A stretch of 64,000 nucleotides of DNA from Promethearchaeota archaeon (GCA_016840165.1 JAEOSU010000051.1:223090-287089), one strand, 5' to 3'; counted from the first letter of the stretch, positions 9,241-18,561 are shown. Notes: a model not told the origin generated them from the letters alone. A program made the numbers and translations.

Positions 9241-9933
9241 ATGACTGAAGAATCTAATCTAACAACAGAAGAGCAGATTAAAAAAGATATTGCTAAAGAG
9301 GAAAAAATATATTTGAGGAATTTTTCTAAAATCATCTTTTTCTATCCACTCTTCCTTACATCTTTTATTTTGTTTCTGATTCAATTTTTTACAGGAATAG
9401 ATGAACCAGGACTTGGAGCAATTTGGGTCACTGTTTTTTTCGCTAATTTATTTGTAATTGCTTTTGATACCTCATCAATTAAATTTTTAATCCTACTCTT
9501 AATTGCTATCATTTTAATCATCATATTTGCTTTTCTATTTCATCCAAGTACAATAATTTCACAAATTTTGTCATTTGAGATTACAATTACAATGAGTTAT
9601 CAATTCTATCTTGTCTCAACAATTATTCTTGGACTGATCTTTTTAATAGCCTGGATTTCAACAAGGTTTGATTACTGGAAAATAGAACGTAACGAAATAA
9701 TCCATAAAAAAGGAATATTTATATCAATTGATAGGTATCCAACAAAAAATCTTAGAATAAAAAAAGAAATTCCTGATATTTTCGAATTTGCATTATTAAG
9801 AGTTGGTAGAATTCAATTTTTTTTCGGAGGACAAGATTTGATTGACCTTAATACTATTATAAATATCAATAAAAAAGCGAAGCAATTAGATTACCTACTC
9901 AGTGATATCGAAGTTGAGGTGGAAAAGCCCTAA
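9241..9933 (+). CDS. Four-helix membrane protein with C-terminal PH-like domain
   Basis: 230 residues. A charged N-terminal tail of about 25 residues is followed by four predicted membrane helices (about 28-48, 58-76, 80-102 and 118-140). A C-terminal cytosolic part of about 90 residues includes WKIERNEIIHKKGIFISIDRYPTKNLRIKKEIP. That segment resembles the start of bacterial PH (DUF304-type) domains, which commonly follow membrane helices. Not recognised beyond this; function unknown. Confidence 0.5.
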   Translation: MTEESNLTTEEQIKKDIAKEEKIYLRNFSKIIFFYPLFLTSFILFLIQFFTGIDEPGLGAIWVTVFFANLFVIAFDTSSIKFLILLLIAIILIIIFAFLFHPSTIISQILSFEITITMSYQFYLVSTIILGLIFLIAWISTRFDYWKIERNEIIHKKGIFISIDRYPTKNLRIKKEIPDIFEFALLRVGRIQFFFGGQDLIDLNTIININKKAKQLDYLLSDIEVEVEKP

Positions 9934-10137
9934 TCTTATCTTCTAACTATAGTAAAAATCGTTTTAATTTAATAAATACAATACCCAAATTGGTCTTTTA
10001 AAAATTCCAATTAAGGCATGATCCTTTCCTTATTATGTATAATAAAATTTAACCTAGTTTGAGCGATAAAATAATTTAATAAATTATTATACTTTAAACC
10101 AAATTAGTAATAATAAAATCAACTACGTGATTTTCGA

Positions 10138-11811
10138 GTGTTTGATAAAAATTATTTGTATAAAATTAATCAAGAGAAAGAGAAATGGGAAGAGAAATAT
10201 AAAGATGCGAAAGAACGGGATGTGAAATTTGTCACCGATTCTGAAATACCTATCAAGCGATTATATACTCCTTTAGATGTGAAAGGTGATTATTTAGGAA
10301 AGGTTGGATTTCCGGGCGAACTTCCTTATACTAGAGGGGTATACCCTACAATGTATCGTGGTCGACTATGGACGATGCGTCTCTTTTCAGGTCATGGAAC
10401 TCCTGAGGAGACTAATGAGCGCTGGAAATATTTATACGAAAATGGAGAGACAGGATTTAGCGCTGCTGTTGATGCGCTTACATTTAATGGAATTGATCCT
10501 ACAAATCCTGATGGAGCACCAGAAGTAGGAACTTCAGGAGTACCTTTATATTGCATTGATAGCTTATTTGCGCTCACCGAAGATATACCAATCGATAAAA
10601 TCAGTGTCGCATTAGTAGTAGAGCCTTTTACGAGTGCACCTGTATGTGCGATGTATTTTAATATGGCTAAAATGCGTGGTTATGAAATTAATCAACTAAT
10701 GGGTACTACTCAAAACGATATCTTAACAATGACCGTTGGATATATTCCATATAAAAATTGTCCTCCCAATCACTTGTTACGGATAGCTTGTGATTTTATT
10801 GAATGGACAGTGCCTCAGAAGAACGTTCCAAAATGGCACCCAATTAATTTCACGGGATATAATTATCGTGAAGGAGGTATAGATGCTGTTCAAGAGCTTG
10901 GATTTGTCTTCGCAAGTGCTTGTTCGCATATTGATAATTTAATTGCTCGGGGTTGGAAGATTGATGACTTTGTTAATCGTTTAGCTTTTCATTTGGCCGC
11001 ACATAAAGATTTTTTTGAAGAAATTGCAAAATATCGGGCAGCAAGGAGAATATGGGCTAAATTGATGAAAGATCGTTATAATGCTCAGGATCCTCATTCG
11101 CATCAATTTCGTTTTCACGTACAGACAGCTGGGAGTTCCCTTACAGCGCAATTGCCATTGGTTAATATCGTAAGAACGGCGATTCAAGGGTTAGAGGCAA
11201 CAATAGGAGGTTGCCAATCGCTTCATACCAATAGTTTTGATGAGGCAATATGTTTACCCAGTGAACAAGCAGCTTTAGTAGCATTACGTACTCAACAAGT
11301 TATTTCGGATGAGACTCGTATTGCTAATACTATCGACCCAATGGCAGGTTCCTATTTTGTTGAATGGCTTACTGATGAGATCGAAGAGAGAGTATGGAAA
11401 TATCTTGATAAGATTGAATCGGTAGGAACTATTGATAAAGCTTTATCTTCGGGTTGGTTATATAAAGAAATGCGTGATGCATTCCATAAACGGAGGATGC
11501 GTATTGAAAAAAGAGAGGAGATAATGTTAGGAGTAAATAAATATCCAATCTCTTATGATACGGTAACAGATGTATTTCGAACCAATCAAGAAGCTATAGA
11601 TATTGAAGTAAACCGAATCAATAAATTGAAAGAACGACGGGATAATGCAAAACTTGAAAGGATTTTAGATAAACTCCGTAAAGTCTGTGAAAAAGAAGAA
11701 AATGTTATGCCTGTTGTGATGGAAGCCACTAAGGAAGGTGCAACCGTACAAGAAGTCTGTGATATTTATCGTGAAATATGGGGTACCTGGGATCCACCAT
11801 TAGCAATTTAA
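10138..11811 (+). CDS. B12-dependent acyl-CoA mutase, large (catalytic) subunit; divergent methylmalonyl-CoA mutase family
   Basis: 557 residues, the usual length for the stand-alone catalytic subunit of methylmalonyl-CoA mutase (MCM) and isobutyryl-CoA mutase. The TIM-barrel family segments are clear: GTTQNDIL, EIAKYRAARRIWA, FHVQTAGSSLTAQ and SLHTNSFDEA. Substrate-site residues differ from true MCM. The Tyr that binds the methylmalonyl carboxylate is F83 (in MRLFSGHGT), the following carboxylate-binding Arg aligns with about Y202, and the conserved catalytic His of SGYH is N242 (TGYNYREGG). It is therefore probably not an MCM but a mutase for another acyl-CoA. The start is a GTG with GTGAT about six bases upstream. 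The small subunit follows after 14 bases, and meaB lies 2.4 kb downstream. Confidence 0.85.
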   Translation: MFDKNYLYKINQEKEKWEEKYKDAKERDVKFVTDSEIPIKRLYTPLDVKGDYLGKVGFPGELPYTRGVYPTMYRGRLWTMRLFSGHGTPEETNERWKYLYENGETGFSAAVDALTFNGIDPTNPDGAPEVGTSGVPLYCIDSLFALTEDIPIDKISVALVVEPFTSAPVCAMYFNMAKMRGYEINQLMGTTQNDILTMTVGYIPYKNCPPNHLLRIACDFIEWTVPQKNVPKWHPINFTGYNYREGGIDAVQELGFVFASACSHIDNLIARGWKIDDFVNRLAFHLAAHKDFFEEIAKYRAARRIWAKLMKDRYNAQDPHSHQFRFHVQTAGSSLTAQLPLVNIVRTAIQGLEATIGGCQSLHTNSFDEAICLPSEQAALVALRTQQVISDETRIANTIDPMAGSYFVEWLTDEIEERVWKYLDKIESVGTIDKALSSGWLYKEMRDAFHKRRMRIEKREEIMLGVNKYPISYDTVTDVFRTNQEAIDIEVNRINKLKERRDNAKLERILDKLRKVCEKEENVMPVVMEATKEGATVQEVCDIYREIWGTWDPPLAI

Positions 11812-11825
11812 CGGAGGTTTATCAT

Positions 11826-12224
11826 ATGTCACAGAAAAAAATTCGGGTTTTAATGTCTAAACCAGGGATTGATGGTCATTGGAGAGGTGGGATTGTTGTT
11901 TCAAGAGCGATTCGTGATGATGGGATGGAATTAATTTTCGGTGGATTTCAAAATGTTCAACAGATCGCAGAAGCAGCGATTCAAGAGGATGTAGACGTTA
12001 TTGGATTAAGTATTCATAGTGGGGCGCATTTTTCATATACCCAACAACTAATAGATCTTCTAAATGAAAAGGGTGTTTTGGATAATTTTATGATCTTGGT
12101 TGGTGGTGTTATTCCCGCGAAAGATTTTGATAAACTTCGGGAGATGGGTGTTGCTAATGTATACGGTCCAGGGTCAATGACTTCCGATATTGTAGAATTC
12201 ATAAAAGCACACGTCAAAAAATAA
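11826..12224 (+). CDS. Acyl-CoA mutase small subunit, cobalamin-binding
   Basis: 132 residues, a complete B12-binding domain of the MCM/ICM family. The DxHxxG motif is present as PGIDGHWRGG, giving the His that replaces dimethylbenzimidazole as lower cobalt ligand. IGLSIHSGAH and LVGGVIP follow, as does the terminal VYGPGS loop. The ATG at 11826 is preceded by ACGGAGG; an earlier in-frame codon would run into the large-subunit gene. It assembles with the large subunit to make the active adenosylcobalamin enzyme. Confidence 0.92.
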   Translation: MSQKKIRVLMSKPGIDGHWRGGIVVSRAIRDDGMELIFGGFQNVQQIAEAAIQEDVDVIGLSIHSGAHFSYTQQLIDLLNEKGVLDNFMILVGGVIPAKDFDKLREMGVANVYGPGSMTSDIVEFIKAHVKK

Positions 12225-12298
12225 AAAAGAAATAATTTTATACTTTTATTCTATTTTTTAAAAATTTATTTGAAAAAAGGAAAAAACAACGATTTATT

Positions 12299-14038
12299 TT
12301 ATTCATTCATTTCATAAGCATCCTTTAGCGAGTGAACAATCTTCCATACTTTATCAAAACGTTCTGGGTCGACATTGGGTTTTTTAATCATCTTCAAACA
12401 CCATTCCATCTGTTTAGGGGTAGTACTAGATTTATGATATAAATTTAATGCGTATTTAGAGAAGTCTCTTACTAGAAAATCAAATATTTGGTCTATAGTG
12501 TCTTCATCAATATTGTATATTTTTGCATTTTCTATAATTAAATGAGCATATACGATAAGAGAAAAGATCTCTCCGATTCCTGAAAGCATGAAGTCCATAT
12601 CCTTTTGTTGTTTAGCACTAGGCATAGCTTTAACTCCCATAAGATTAAACATCTTAATTTGTTCTAGAAAGATTTTAACATTTGGTAGATCAAATTGCTC
12701 AAACGCTGGTTTCCAGTCATGAAGTCGAATCTTTCCTAACCCACGAGTTGGTCCCTGATTGAAAAGATAGGTGTCGTCTTTTACTTGATCTTGTCTTGGT
12801 ACTTCCTCATATTTCTTATGATTCATGAAGAAATTTAACATGAACTTCAAAATTAACGCAATATTTACGTGAACTGTCCCTTCAAGCTTAGGTAATGCAC
12901 GTATATCCCTTGCAGCACTTTCAAAATACATATCTTTTTCAAAACCTTTCGCAGCGATAACATCCCATAAGAGATTTATAACTTCCTCTCCCTGAGTAGT
13001 AGTTTTCATCTTCATTACTGGTGCATACAGTAAATATCTGCGGTCATCATCGGATGCGATTCTCATATAATCAGCTGTTCTTAAGCCAAATAATTTCATT
13101 GCTACCAGACGGGTGTACGCATCAACAAAGTTCTGTTTTACGTGTTGAAAATCAGTGACATACATCTTATAGAGCCTTCGATGAGCAGCGTGATGAATTG
13201 CTTCATAAAATGCATGTGTACATATCCCTATTGAAGCCCAACCTAAATTATATTTACCTACGTTTACAGTATTAAGAGATGCATTCCAAGCATCCTCTCC
13301 CTTAGAAAGAATATCTTCCTCGGTTATGGGATAATCATGGAGTGCAAAATTTGCAACGTAATTTTGACTATCACAGACATTCTTTATTAACTCATAGTTT
13401 TTGTTTTTATAATTAGCAACAAAAAAAACATATTGATCTTTGTTTTTCATATCATAGGGTGGAATATTTCCTTGCTCATCAGCAAATTTCCCAAAGTTTG
13501 AAACCATTTCTGCCTCATTACCATTGCCAATGTAATATTTTTCTCCATTTGCTCTATAGGTATCATCTTTTTGAGGAGTTAATGACATTTCAGTTCCGTA
13601 AATATCGGCCCCATGCGCTTGCTCGGATAATCCGAAAGCAAAAATAGCGCCTTCTTTTAATAATTTGGCAGCCTTCTCCTTTGCCTTTTCATTTTTACTC
13701 ATCCAAATAGGCCCTAATCCTAAAATTGTCACTTGCCAAGTATACCAATAACTTAATCCATAAAATGCAAGTATTTCATTGAATTCGCAGATTCTCCATG
13801 TATCCCATCGAAAATTTTCATTCTCTCCATATTGAGAAGGAGTCAATAGATTAGCAAAAACATTATAATTTTTTTGGAATTCTAAAAAATCAGAATACCA
13901 GACTCTTTTATGATCGTCTTCCTTTAATTTTGCTTTTCCTTTATTTTCGAAGAATTCAATCGTTTTAAGCATGATTTCCCTTGATCTCGCATCTGGATAA
14001 TACCGTTTATGTTGTTTTGGATTTAATAAAATTGTCAT
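12299..14038 (-). CDS. Large acyl-CoA dehydrogenase-like protein
   Basis: 579 residues, about 190 longer than standard acyl-CoA dehydrogenases. The FAD-binding middle domain is seen as AFGLSEQAHGADIYGTEM, followed by YRANGEKYYIGNGNEAEM. The catalytic Glu is probably E386 in LPKLEGTVHVN, the position of EGT in the family. The extra length is mainly C-terminal helical sequence (about 430-579). It is transcribed opposite to the mutase and meaB genes that flank it, which suggests it oxidises a substrate or product of that mutase. The substrate is unknown. Confidence 0.85.
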   Translation of the reverse strand: MTILLNPKQHKRYYPDARSREIMLKTIEFFENKGKAKLKEDDHKRVWYSDFLEFQKNYNVFANLLTPSQYGENENFRWDTWRICEFNEILAFYGLSYWYTWQVTILGLGPIWMSKNEKAKEKAAKLLKEGAIFAFGLSEQAHGADIYGTEMSLTPQKDDTYRANGEKYYIGNGNEAEMVSNFGKFADEQGNIPPYDMKNKDQYVFFVANYKNKNYELIKNVCDSQNYVANFALHDYPITEEDILSKGEDAWNASLNTVNVGKYNLGWASIGICTHAFYEAIHHAAHRRLYKMYVTDFQHVKQNFVDAYTRLVAMKLFGLRTADYMRIASDDDRRYLLYAPVMKMKTTTQGEEVINLLWDVIAAKGFEKDMYFESAARDIRALPKLEGTVHVNIALILKFMLNFFMNHKKYEEVPRQDQVKDDTYLFNQGPTRGLGKIRLHDWKPAFEQFDLPNVKIFLEQIKMFNLMGVKAMPSAKQQKDMDFMLSGIGEIFSLIVYAHLIIENAKIYNIDEDTIDQIFDFLVRDFSKYALNLYHKSSTTPKQMEWCLKMIKKPNVDPERFDKVWKIVHSLKDAYEMNE

Positions 14039-14232
14039 AATTATCTTAAACTTTTTAATTATTAATTATCTTTTAGAATCATTATTTCAAAATTAACTTT
14101 TTTAATGTTTTACTTCTATTGAAATTCACTCTTTAAGGATATCGATTTTTATAGAAAAGATAAAAAAGAAATGATATATTTTCATATCTAAGTTAGAAGT
14201 TATTTTTTTGAAGTTCTGAAGGTCTATTATTC

Positions 14233-15210
14233 ATGAAAACTGAATATGATATTGAATCCTTGATTACGAGGTTTAAACAAAAGGATAAGGTTGCGTTAGC
14301 GAAATTAATTACTATAATTGAAAATGAGCCAGATAAAGCCTCAGAAATTTTTAAGCATTTTGAAGAGCTAAAGCATGATTCCTATATCGTTGGAGTTACG
14401 GGTTCACCCGGTGTTGGAAAAAGTACTCTCACAGGGGCTATATCTCAAAAGATACTTGATGAAGGTAAATATATAGGAATCATCTCAGTTGATCCTACCT
14501 CACCTTTTAGCGGAGGAGCGTTCTTAGGAGATCGAGTGCGTATGACTAACATAACCTTACACCCCAATCTTTTCATGAGAAGTCTTGCATCGCGTGGTTA
14601 TAAAGGAGGAATATCACGAGCCGTATTTGATATCAGTATGCTTTATGAAGCATTTGGTATGGATCTAATTATCATTGAAACCGTTGGAGTGGGACAAGCA
14701 GAATTTGATATCTACAATTTAGCTTATACTATTGTAGTTGTTTTAGTCCCTGGATATGGTGATGCTATTCAAATGCAGAAAGCGGGAATCATTGAAATTG
14801 GAGATATATATGATGTGAATAAAAAGGATCTCGGTGGGGAAGATATTGCGGTACATATCGAAATGATGCTGGATGATACTACTTTTCAGAGTGGTTGGAG
14901 ACCACCGGTTTCAATGACTGACGCAATTACAGGAGAGGGCGTGGATGACCTTATTCAAAATATATGGGACCATAAAGAACATGTAGAATTATCTGATCTT
15001 ATCAATGAAAAGAAAAAGAATCGCTTTAAATATAAGATAAAAGAACTCATTTATTCAAAAGTGGAAGAATTAATCTTTAAAAGCCTTATTAATGAACAAG
15101 AGATTGACAGTATTATAGAAAATGCTCTAAATAATAGCAAATTTAAAATGTATCAAGATATTCATAAGAAGTTCGAATCAGTAGATTTTACGATAAAAAA
15201 GGAAAGCTAG
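14233..15210 (+). CDS. meaB: Acyl-CoA mutase-associated GTPase chaperone MeaB
   Basis: G3E-class P-loop GTPase of 325 residues. It guards B12 mutases, gating adenosylcobalamin delivery and ejecting damaged cofactor. Walker A is GSPGVGKS (57-64). SVDPTSPFSGGAFLGDRVRM is the switch-containing segment, and IIIETVGVGQAE is the Walker B/G3 region. The C-terminal helical dimerisation part is present. An AAGGT site lies 12 bases before the ATG. Its closeness to the mutase genes supports the mutase being a functional B12 enzyme despite its altered active site. Confidence 0.93.
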   Translation: MKTEYDIESLITRFKQKDKVALAKLITIIENEPDKASEIFKHFEELKHDSYIVGVTGSPGVGKSTLTGAISQKILDEGKYIGIISVDPTSPFSGGAFLGDRVRMTNITLHPNLFMRSLASRGYKGGISRAVFDISMLYEAFGMDLIIIETVGVGQAEFDIYNLAYTIVVVLVPGYGDAIQMQKAGIIEIGDIYDVNKKDLGGEDIAVHIEMMLDDTTFQSGWRPPVSMTDAITGEGVDDLIQNIWDHKEHVELSDLINEKKKNRFKYKIKELIYSKVEELIFKSLINEQEIDSIIENALNNSKFKMYQDIHKKFESVDFTIKKES

Positions 15211-15306
15211 GGTAATAATCTAATTATAATTCTCTTTATAATGTATTATTTAGCATTAATCATCTAACTATTAAACTTAAAATGTAATGCTTGAGTTTAT
15301 AAACCT

Positions 15307-16089
15307 ATGTCTGAAGAATTAATTCATTATAATGTAAAACTTCGTATAGCAGAAATTATTATCGATCGTCCTGATAAAGCTCATGCTTTTAATGTAGATA
15401 TGTTAAAGTTGCTCTATAATTACTTAATCGAAGCAGATAAAGATGAGAAAGTGAAATACATCCTAATTAAAAGCACTGGGACAAGATTTTTTTCTGCTGG
15501 ATATGATTTAAAACAAATACAAGGTTCTCCTGAAAATGTTAAACAGGTCACTGAATGGGGAAGAAAAGTAAATGAGACTATGCTCTTCTTAAAAAAACCA
15601 ATTATCACCCAAGTTCAAGGCATTGCTGTTGGATTTGGAGTTCTAATGATTTTGGCATCTGATCTAAGAATCTTTGCCGATCGACCAAAAGAGGAATTAT
15701 ATTTGCGTCTTCCTGAGCTTGCTATTTCAGCTTTTCCCCAAACTGGCGCAACATTGCTTCCATTATTAGCTTTTGGTCTAAGTTATGCCAAATATATGTT
15801 ATTTACAGCTGATAAGGTTGGATTAGATGACTTAAGAAACCTCAATTTTCCAACGCGCGTTTTTCCTCTTGAGAATTTAGATGCTAATACAAAAACTTTC
15901 ATGAGTGATTTGGTGAAATATAAGAATGAGTTTATTTTTTCTACTAAAACCATGCTCTCCATCATGAATAAGACATATATTAAATCCTGTTTTGATTTAG
16001 AAGACGAATGTGGAACAATAGCATACGCCAATAAACCATATGAGGAATTGAGCGAATTTATAGGAAATTTATATAAAAAATATACATAA
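15307..16089 (+). CDS. Enoyl-CoA hydratase/isomerase (crotonase) family protein
   Basis: 260 residues, normal for crotonases. ISIDRP-like, STGTRFFSAGYDLKQIQG (oxyanion hole region) and IAVGFGVLMILASDLRIF are recognisable. Of the two hydratase glutamates, the second is kept (RLPELAISAF). The first, in the GGGCEL-type motif, is replaced by Val/Leu (GFGVLM). It may therefore be an isomerase, hydrolase or other crotonase rather than a plain hydratase. It sits downstream of meaB on the same strand, so it probably belongs to the same acyl-CoA pathway. Confidence 0.85.
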   Translation: MSEELIHYNVKLRIAEIIIDRPDKAHAFNVDMLKLLYNYLIEADKDEKVKYILIKSTGTRFFSAGYDLKQIQGSPENVKQVTEWGRKVNETMLFLKKPIITQVQGIAVGFGVLMILASDLRIFADRPKEELYLRLPELAISAFPQTGATLLPLLAFGLSYAKYMLFTADKVGLDDLRNLNFPTRVFPLENLDANTKTFMSDLVKYKNEFIFSTKTMLSIMNKTYIKSCFDLEDECGTIAYANKPYEELSEFIGNLYKKYT

Positions 16090-16200
16090 ATCCTTGTTTT
16101 TAATTTCTTTTCATTTTATGTAATTGTTCGATAAGTGCACCAATTTATTTATAAAGGACAGGGAATACTTTTCATCTGAATAGATTTAGGAGTGTAAGAA

Positions 16201-16803
16201 GTGAAAATAGATAAAATTATAACATCAATAAAGGAATTTTTTATAACAATTGGATGGTTGACAATCCCTCTTTTTCAGTATATCCCTTGTGCTTCAGTTT
16301 GGTTTGGTATTATGAGTTTGCCACTGATCGGATATTTGTTCTTCTTTATTTCGACGCCTATGATTGCAAAAAGTGATTTTGAATTCTTTTTAGGATATGG
16401 TTTCCCATGGAGCATCATTGCGATAATTAGTGGATTCATATTTCTATTTTGTCTTGGTTATCAATTAGTTAATCGTAAAAAATTAATTTTAAAGGGACCA
16501 TATAAATATTCTCGCCATCCACAATATTTAGCAATAATTATTATGACGTTTAGTTTATCAATGATTTCATTAAATACAAGTCCAATTAATCCTTTCAGCT
16601 CAAATATCGAATTCAGCCGAGTTTTAATATTTTTTATATGGTTTATAGAAACTATTGCTTATATATTACTAGCAAAATTAGAAGAATTTTGGTTAGAAAA
16701 GAAATATGGAGACATGTACAATCAATATAAGCAATCCGTTAGTTTTATGCTTCCATTTACAAAATTTTTTCGCGAAAAACTAAAAATTGTGGTTACTATT
16801 TAA
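16201..16803 (+). CDS. Isoprenylcysteine carboxyl methyltransferase-like membrane methyltransferase
   Basis: 200 residues with four to five hydrophobic segments. The C-terminal half has the ICMT/PEMT-type signature: GPYKYSRHPQYLAI, then LAKLEEFWLEKKYGDMYNQYK, which forms the AdoMet pocket. ICMT methylates prenylated C-terminal cysteines in eukaryotes; prokaryotic relatives methylate lipids or unknown substrates. The start is GTG, with AGGAGTG seven bases before it. The membrane-anchored regulator follows 69 bases downstream on the same strand. Confidence 0.75.
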   Translation: MKIDKIITSIKEFFITIGWLTIPLFQYIPCASVWFGIMSLPLIGYLFFFISTPMIAKSDFEFFLGYGFPWSIIAIISGFIFLFCLGYQLVNRKKLILKGPYKYSRHPQYLAIIIMTFSLSMISLNTSPINPFSSNIEFSRVLIFFIWFIETIAYILLAKLEEFWLEKKYGDMYNQYKQSVSFMLPFTKFFREKLKIVVTI

Positions 16804-16872
16804 AATATGTAAATACGAATTCTTCCATTAAAACAATAGGAATGGATAAGAAAGGGAAGAAATTGAATCATT

Positions 16873-17583
16873 ATGAGAGAAATTAAGCCAAAAAATAGCA
16901 AATTGGTAGTAATTCTTCTTATAACAATACCAATATCTCTTTTTTTAGTTATTTTAATTTTAATTCAAATAATTTCATTGTATAATGAGACATTTGGGCA
17001 AATCGAGAGACCTCTTTTAGGGTTTATAATTGTTATATTGTTGCTGTTATTCATTGTGCTATTAGCATTCACAATTGTTTTATCTGTAAACGAATATCAC
17101 AATCGTATGATTCGAAGAGTAGCATCCTATAATAATCATCCAAATTTGACATTGGAGGAGATCTTTGAAAATGAACACCGAAAAAAAATTATTAAGTGCA
17201 TATTGAATGATCCTGGTATTCATCATAATGAATTGTTAAGGCAATGTGATTTACAGAAAGGACAGTTGCAATGGCATCTAAATGTTTTACTAAATAATAA
17301 AATCATCCATAAGGAAAAGTTTGGCCAATATAGCCTATATTTTCCATCGTTAAATGAAATAGAGAAAGCGGAAGGATTCATAAATGGAATAGCAAAATCG
17401 GATAATACCACTAAGATCTATGAAATTATTAAAAAAAAGCCCGGGATTACCTCCTCAGAAATTTCTGATGAGATCCAGATAGCCAGAAATACAGTCAAAT
17501 ACCACATCGATAAATTATCAAATAATAATTTAATAGTATTGAAGAAAAGTGGTAGAAAGAAAAAATTGTATTTAAAACAATAA
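16873..17583 (+). CDS. Membrane-anchored transcription regulator with two winged-helix domains
   Basis: 236 residues. Two transmembrane helices lie at about 10-35 and 46-70. A linker is followed by two winged-helix units: about 92-160 (IIKCILNDPGIHHNELLRQC, LQWHLNVLLNNKIIHKE) and 175-236 (IYEIIKKKPGITSSEISDEI, NTVKYHIDKLSNNNLI). The layout, membrane anchor then tandem HTH, is known in archaeal one-component regulators. It suggests that a membrane signal is passed directly to DNA. The target genes are unknown; the adjacent methyltransferase gene is a candidate. Confidence 0.8.
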   Translation: MREIKPKNSKLVVILLITIPISLFLVILILIQIISLYNETFGQIERPLLGFIIVILLLLFIVLLAFTIVLSVNEYHNRMIRRVASYNNHPNLTLEEIFENEHRKKIIKCILNDPGIHHNELLRQCDLQKGQLQWHLNVLLNNKIIHKEKFGQYSLYFPSLNEIEKAEGFINGIAKSDNTTKIYEIIKKKPGITSSEISDEIQIARNTVKYHIDKLSNNNLIVLKKSGRKKKLYLKQ

Positions 17584-17593
17584 ATTGTTGTTT

Positions 17594-18475
17594 TTAATGT
17601 TTTATAAGTTTCGGAAACCTTATTTCCATTTCAATTTCTTTTTGAATAATCTTATCTAATAATTCTTCTCTCTCGGCACCTGAAAGTACTTCTAGCTTTC
17701 TAATGCTCAAAGGATCCACCTTTTCCCTTAATAGTCTAATTTCCTTAACTGTAGGTGGTTTAGTCTCTGTTAAATTTTTATCAATTAATAAATCAAAGCC
17801 AGTTGATTCCTTTACTTCTTCAACAGTAATTCCTGGGTGTGTCGTTCTTAACTTCATCCTTCTAGTTTTCATGTCGAAATCTAAGTATGCTAAGTTGGTA
17901 ATAACGCATTGAGGTCCTGCTCCTTCACATATAGATTGTCGTCCTCCAGGGAATCCAACACCCGATATGAAGAATAATTTCTCGGTGGGAACAAATGTGC
18001 GATTATCATGTCTTGGTGTGTAGAGAAATGACCCTCGAGTATAAAACATGCTAAAATCAGCTATTCCGGCGCATCCTGGTAAACGTAGTTTTGGTTTACT
18101 CCATTCACCGATACAAATGTTATTTGTATTTCCAAATTGGTCAACTTGGGCGGGTCTAAAAAACTCAATGGTAGTCAACTTTTCAGAAGGCAGCGATTCA
18201 AGAGTGCACTCTCCTGAGTTTTGAAATCGATAAGCTCTTGCAGTATTCATCTCCAAGTAGAGTAATGAAACTTGACGTGCCTGATTCACAAAAGTATTTC
18301 CCATAATATAATGATATATAGCGTCAGGAGCATGTGTTAATTTAGCTAAAGTAAACGCAGACCATACCATTGGGGTTGCTACTCCAACAATCATCACATC
18401 ATCATTTCGTACTTCTCTTGACATTAGCACTGTCATTAACTCATCAATCGAATAATCTTTTGACGTTTCACTCAT
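17594..18475 (-). CDS. CoA-transferase family I, subunit B-like
   Basis: 293 residues, similar to the glutaconate CoA-transferase beta subunit: LMSREVRNDDVMIVGVATP, AKLTHAPDAIYHY and LPGCAGIADFSMF. At the place where transferases carry the covalent catalytic Glu (ESG or ENG) this protein has Met58-Gly59 (YIMGNTF). It may therefore not form the usual glutamyl-CoA intermediate. It could instead act like IpdAB, a CoA-transferase-fold ring-opening hydrolase. The matching A subunit lies 5.5 kb away (23990-24832) on the same strand. Confidence 0.8.
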   Translation of the reverse strand: MSETSKDYSIDELMTVLMSREVRNDDVMIVGVATPMVWSAFTLAKLTHAPDAIYHYIMGNTFVNQARQVSLLYLEMNTARAYRFQNSGECTLESLPSEKLTTIEFFRPAQVDQFGNTNNICIGEWSKPKLRLPGCAGIADFSMFYTRGSFLYTPRHDNRTFVPTEKLFFISGVGFPGGRQSICEGAGPQCVITNLAYLDFDMKTRRMKLRTTHPGITVEEVKESTGFDLLIDKNLTETKPPTVKEIRLLREKVDPLSIRKLEVLSGAEREELLDKIIQKEIEMEIRFPKLIKH

Positions 18476-18550
18476 TTATTCTTCACTCGAATTATAATCA
18501 TTATAGAATTTTGACTTAGGTAAGGTAATATCAATTAAAGATTTTATTCA

Positions 18551-18561
18551 TTATATATAAA
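18551..18561 (+). promoter_or_regulatory. Probable TATA box of thrH
   Basis: TTATATATAAA lies about 60 bases before the ATG of thrH, giving an expected start near 18580-18590 and a short leader. It is within a 140-base divergent region between thrH and the CoA-transferase B gene. Confidence 0.4.

Noticed and set aside
15170..15190. tRNA-like TTCGAAT motif
   Set aside because: It lies inside the MeaB coding sequence and no cloverleaf can be formed around it. No tRNA was found elsewhere in the window.
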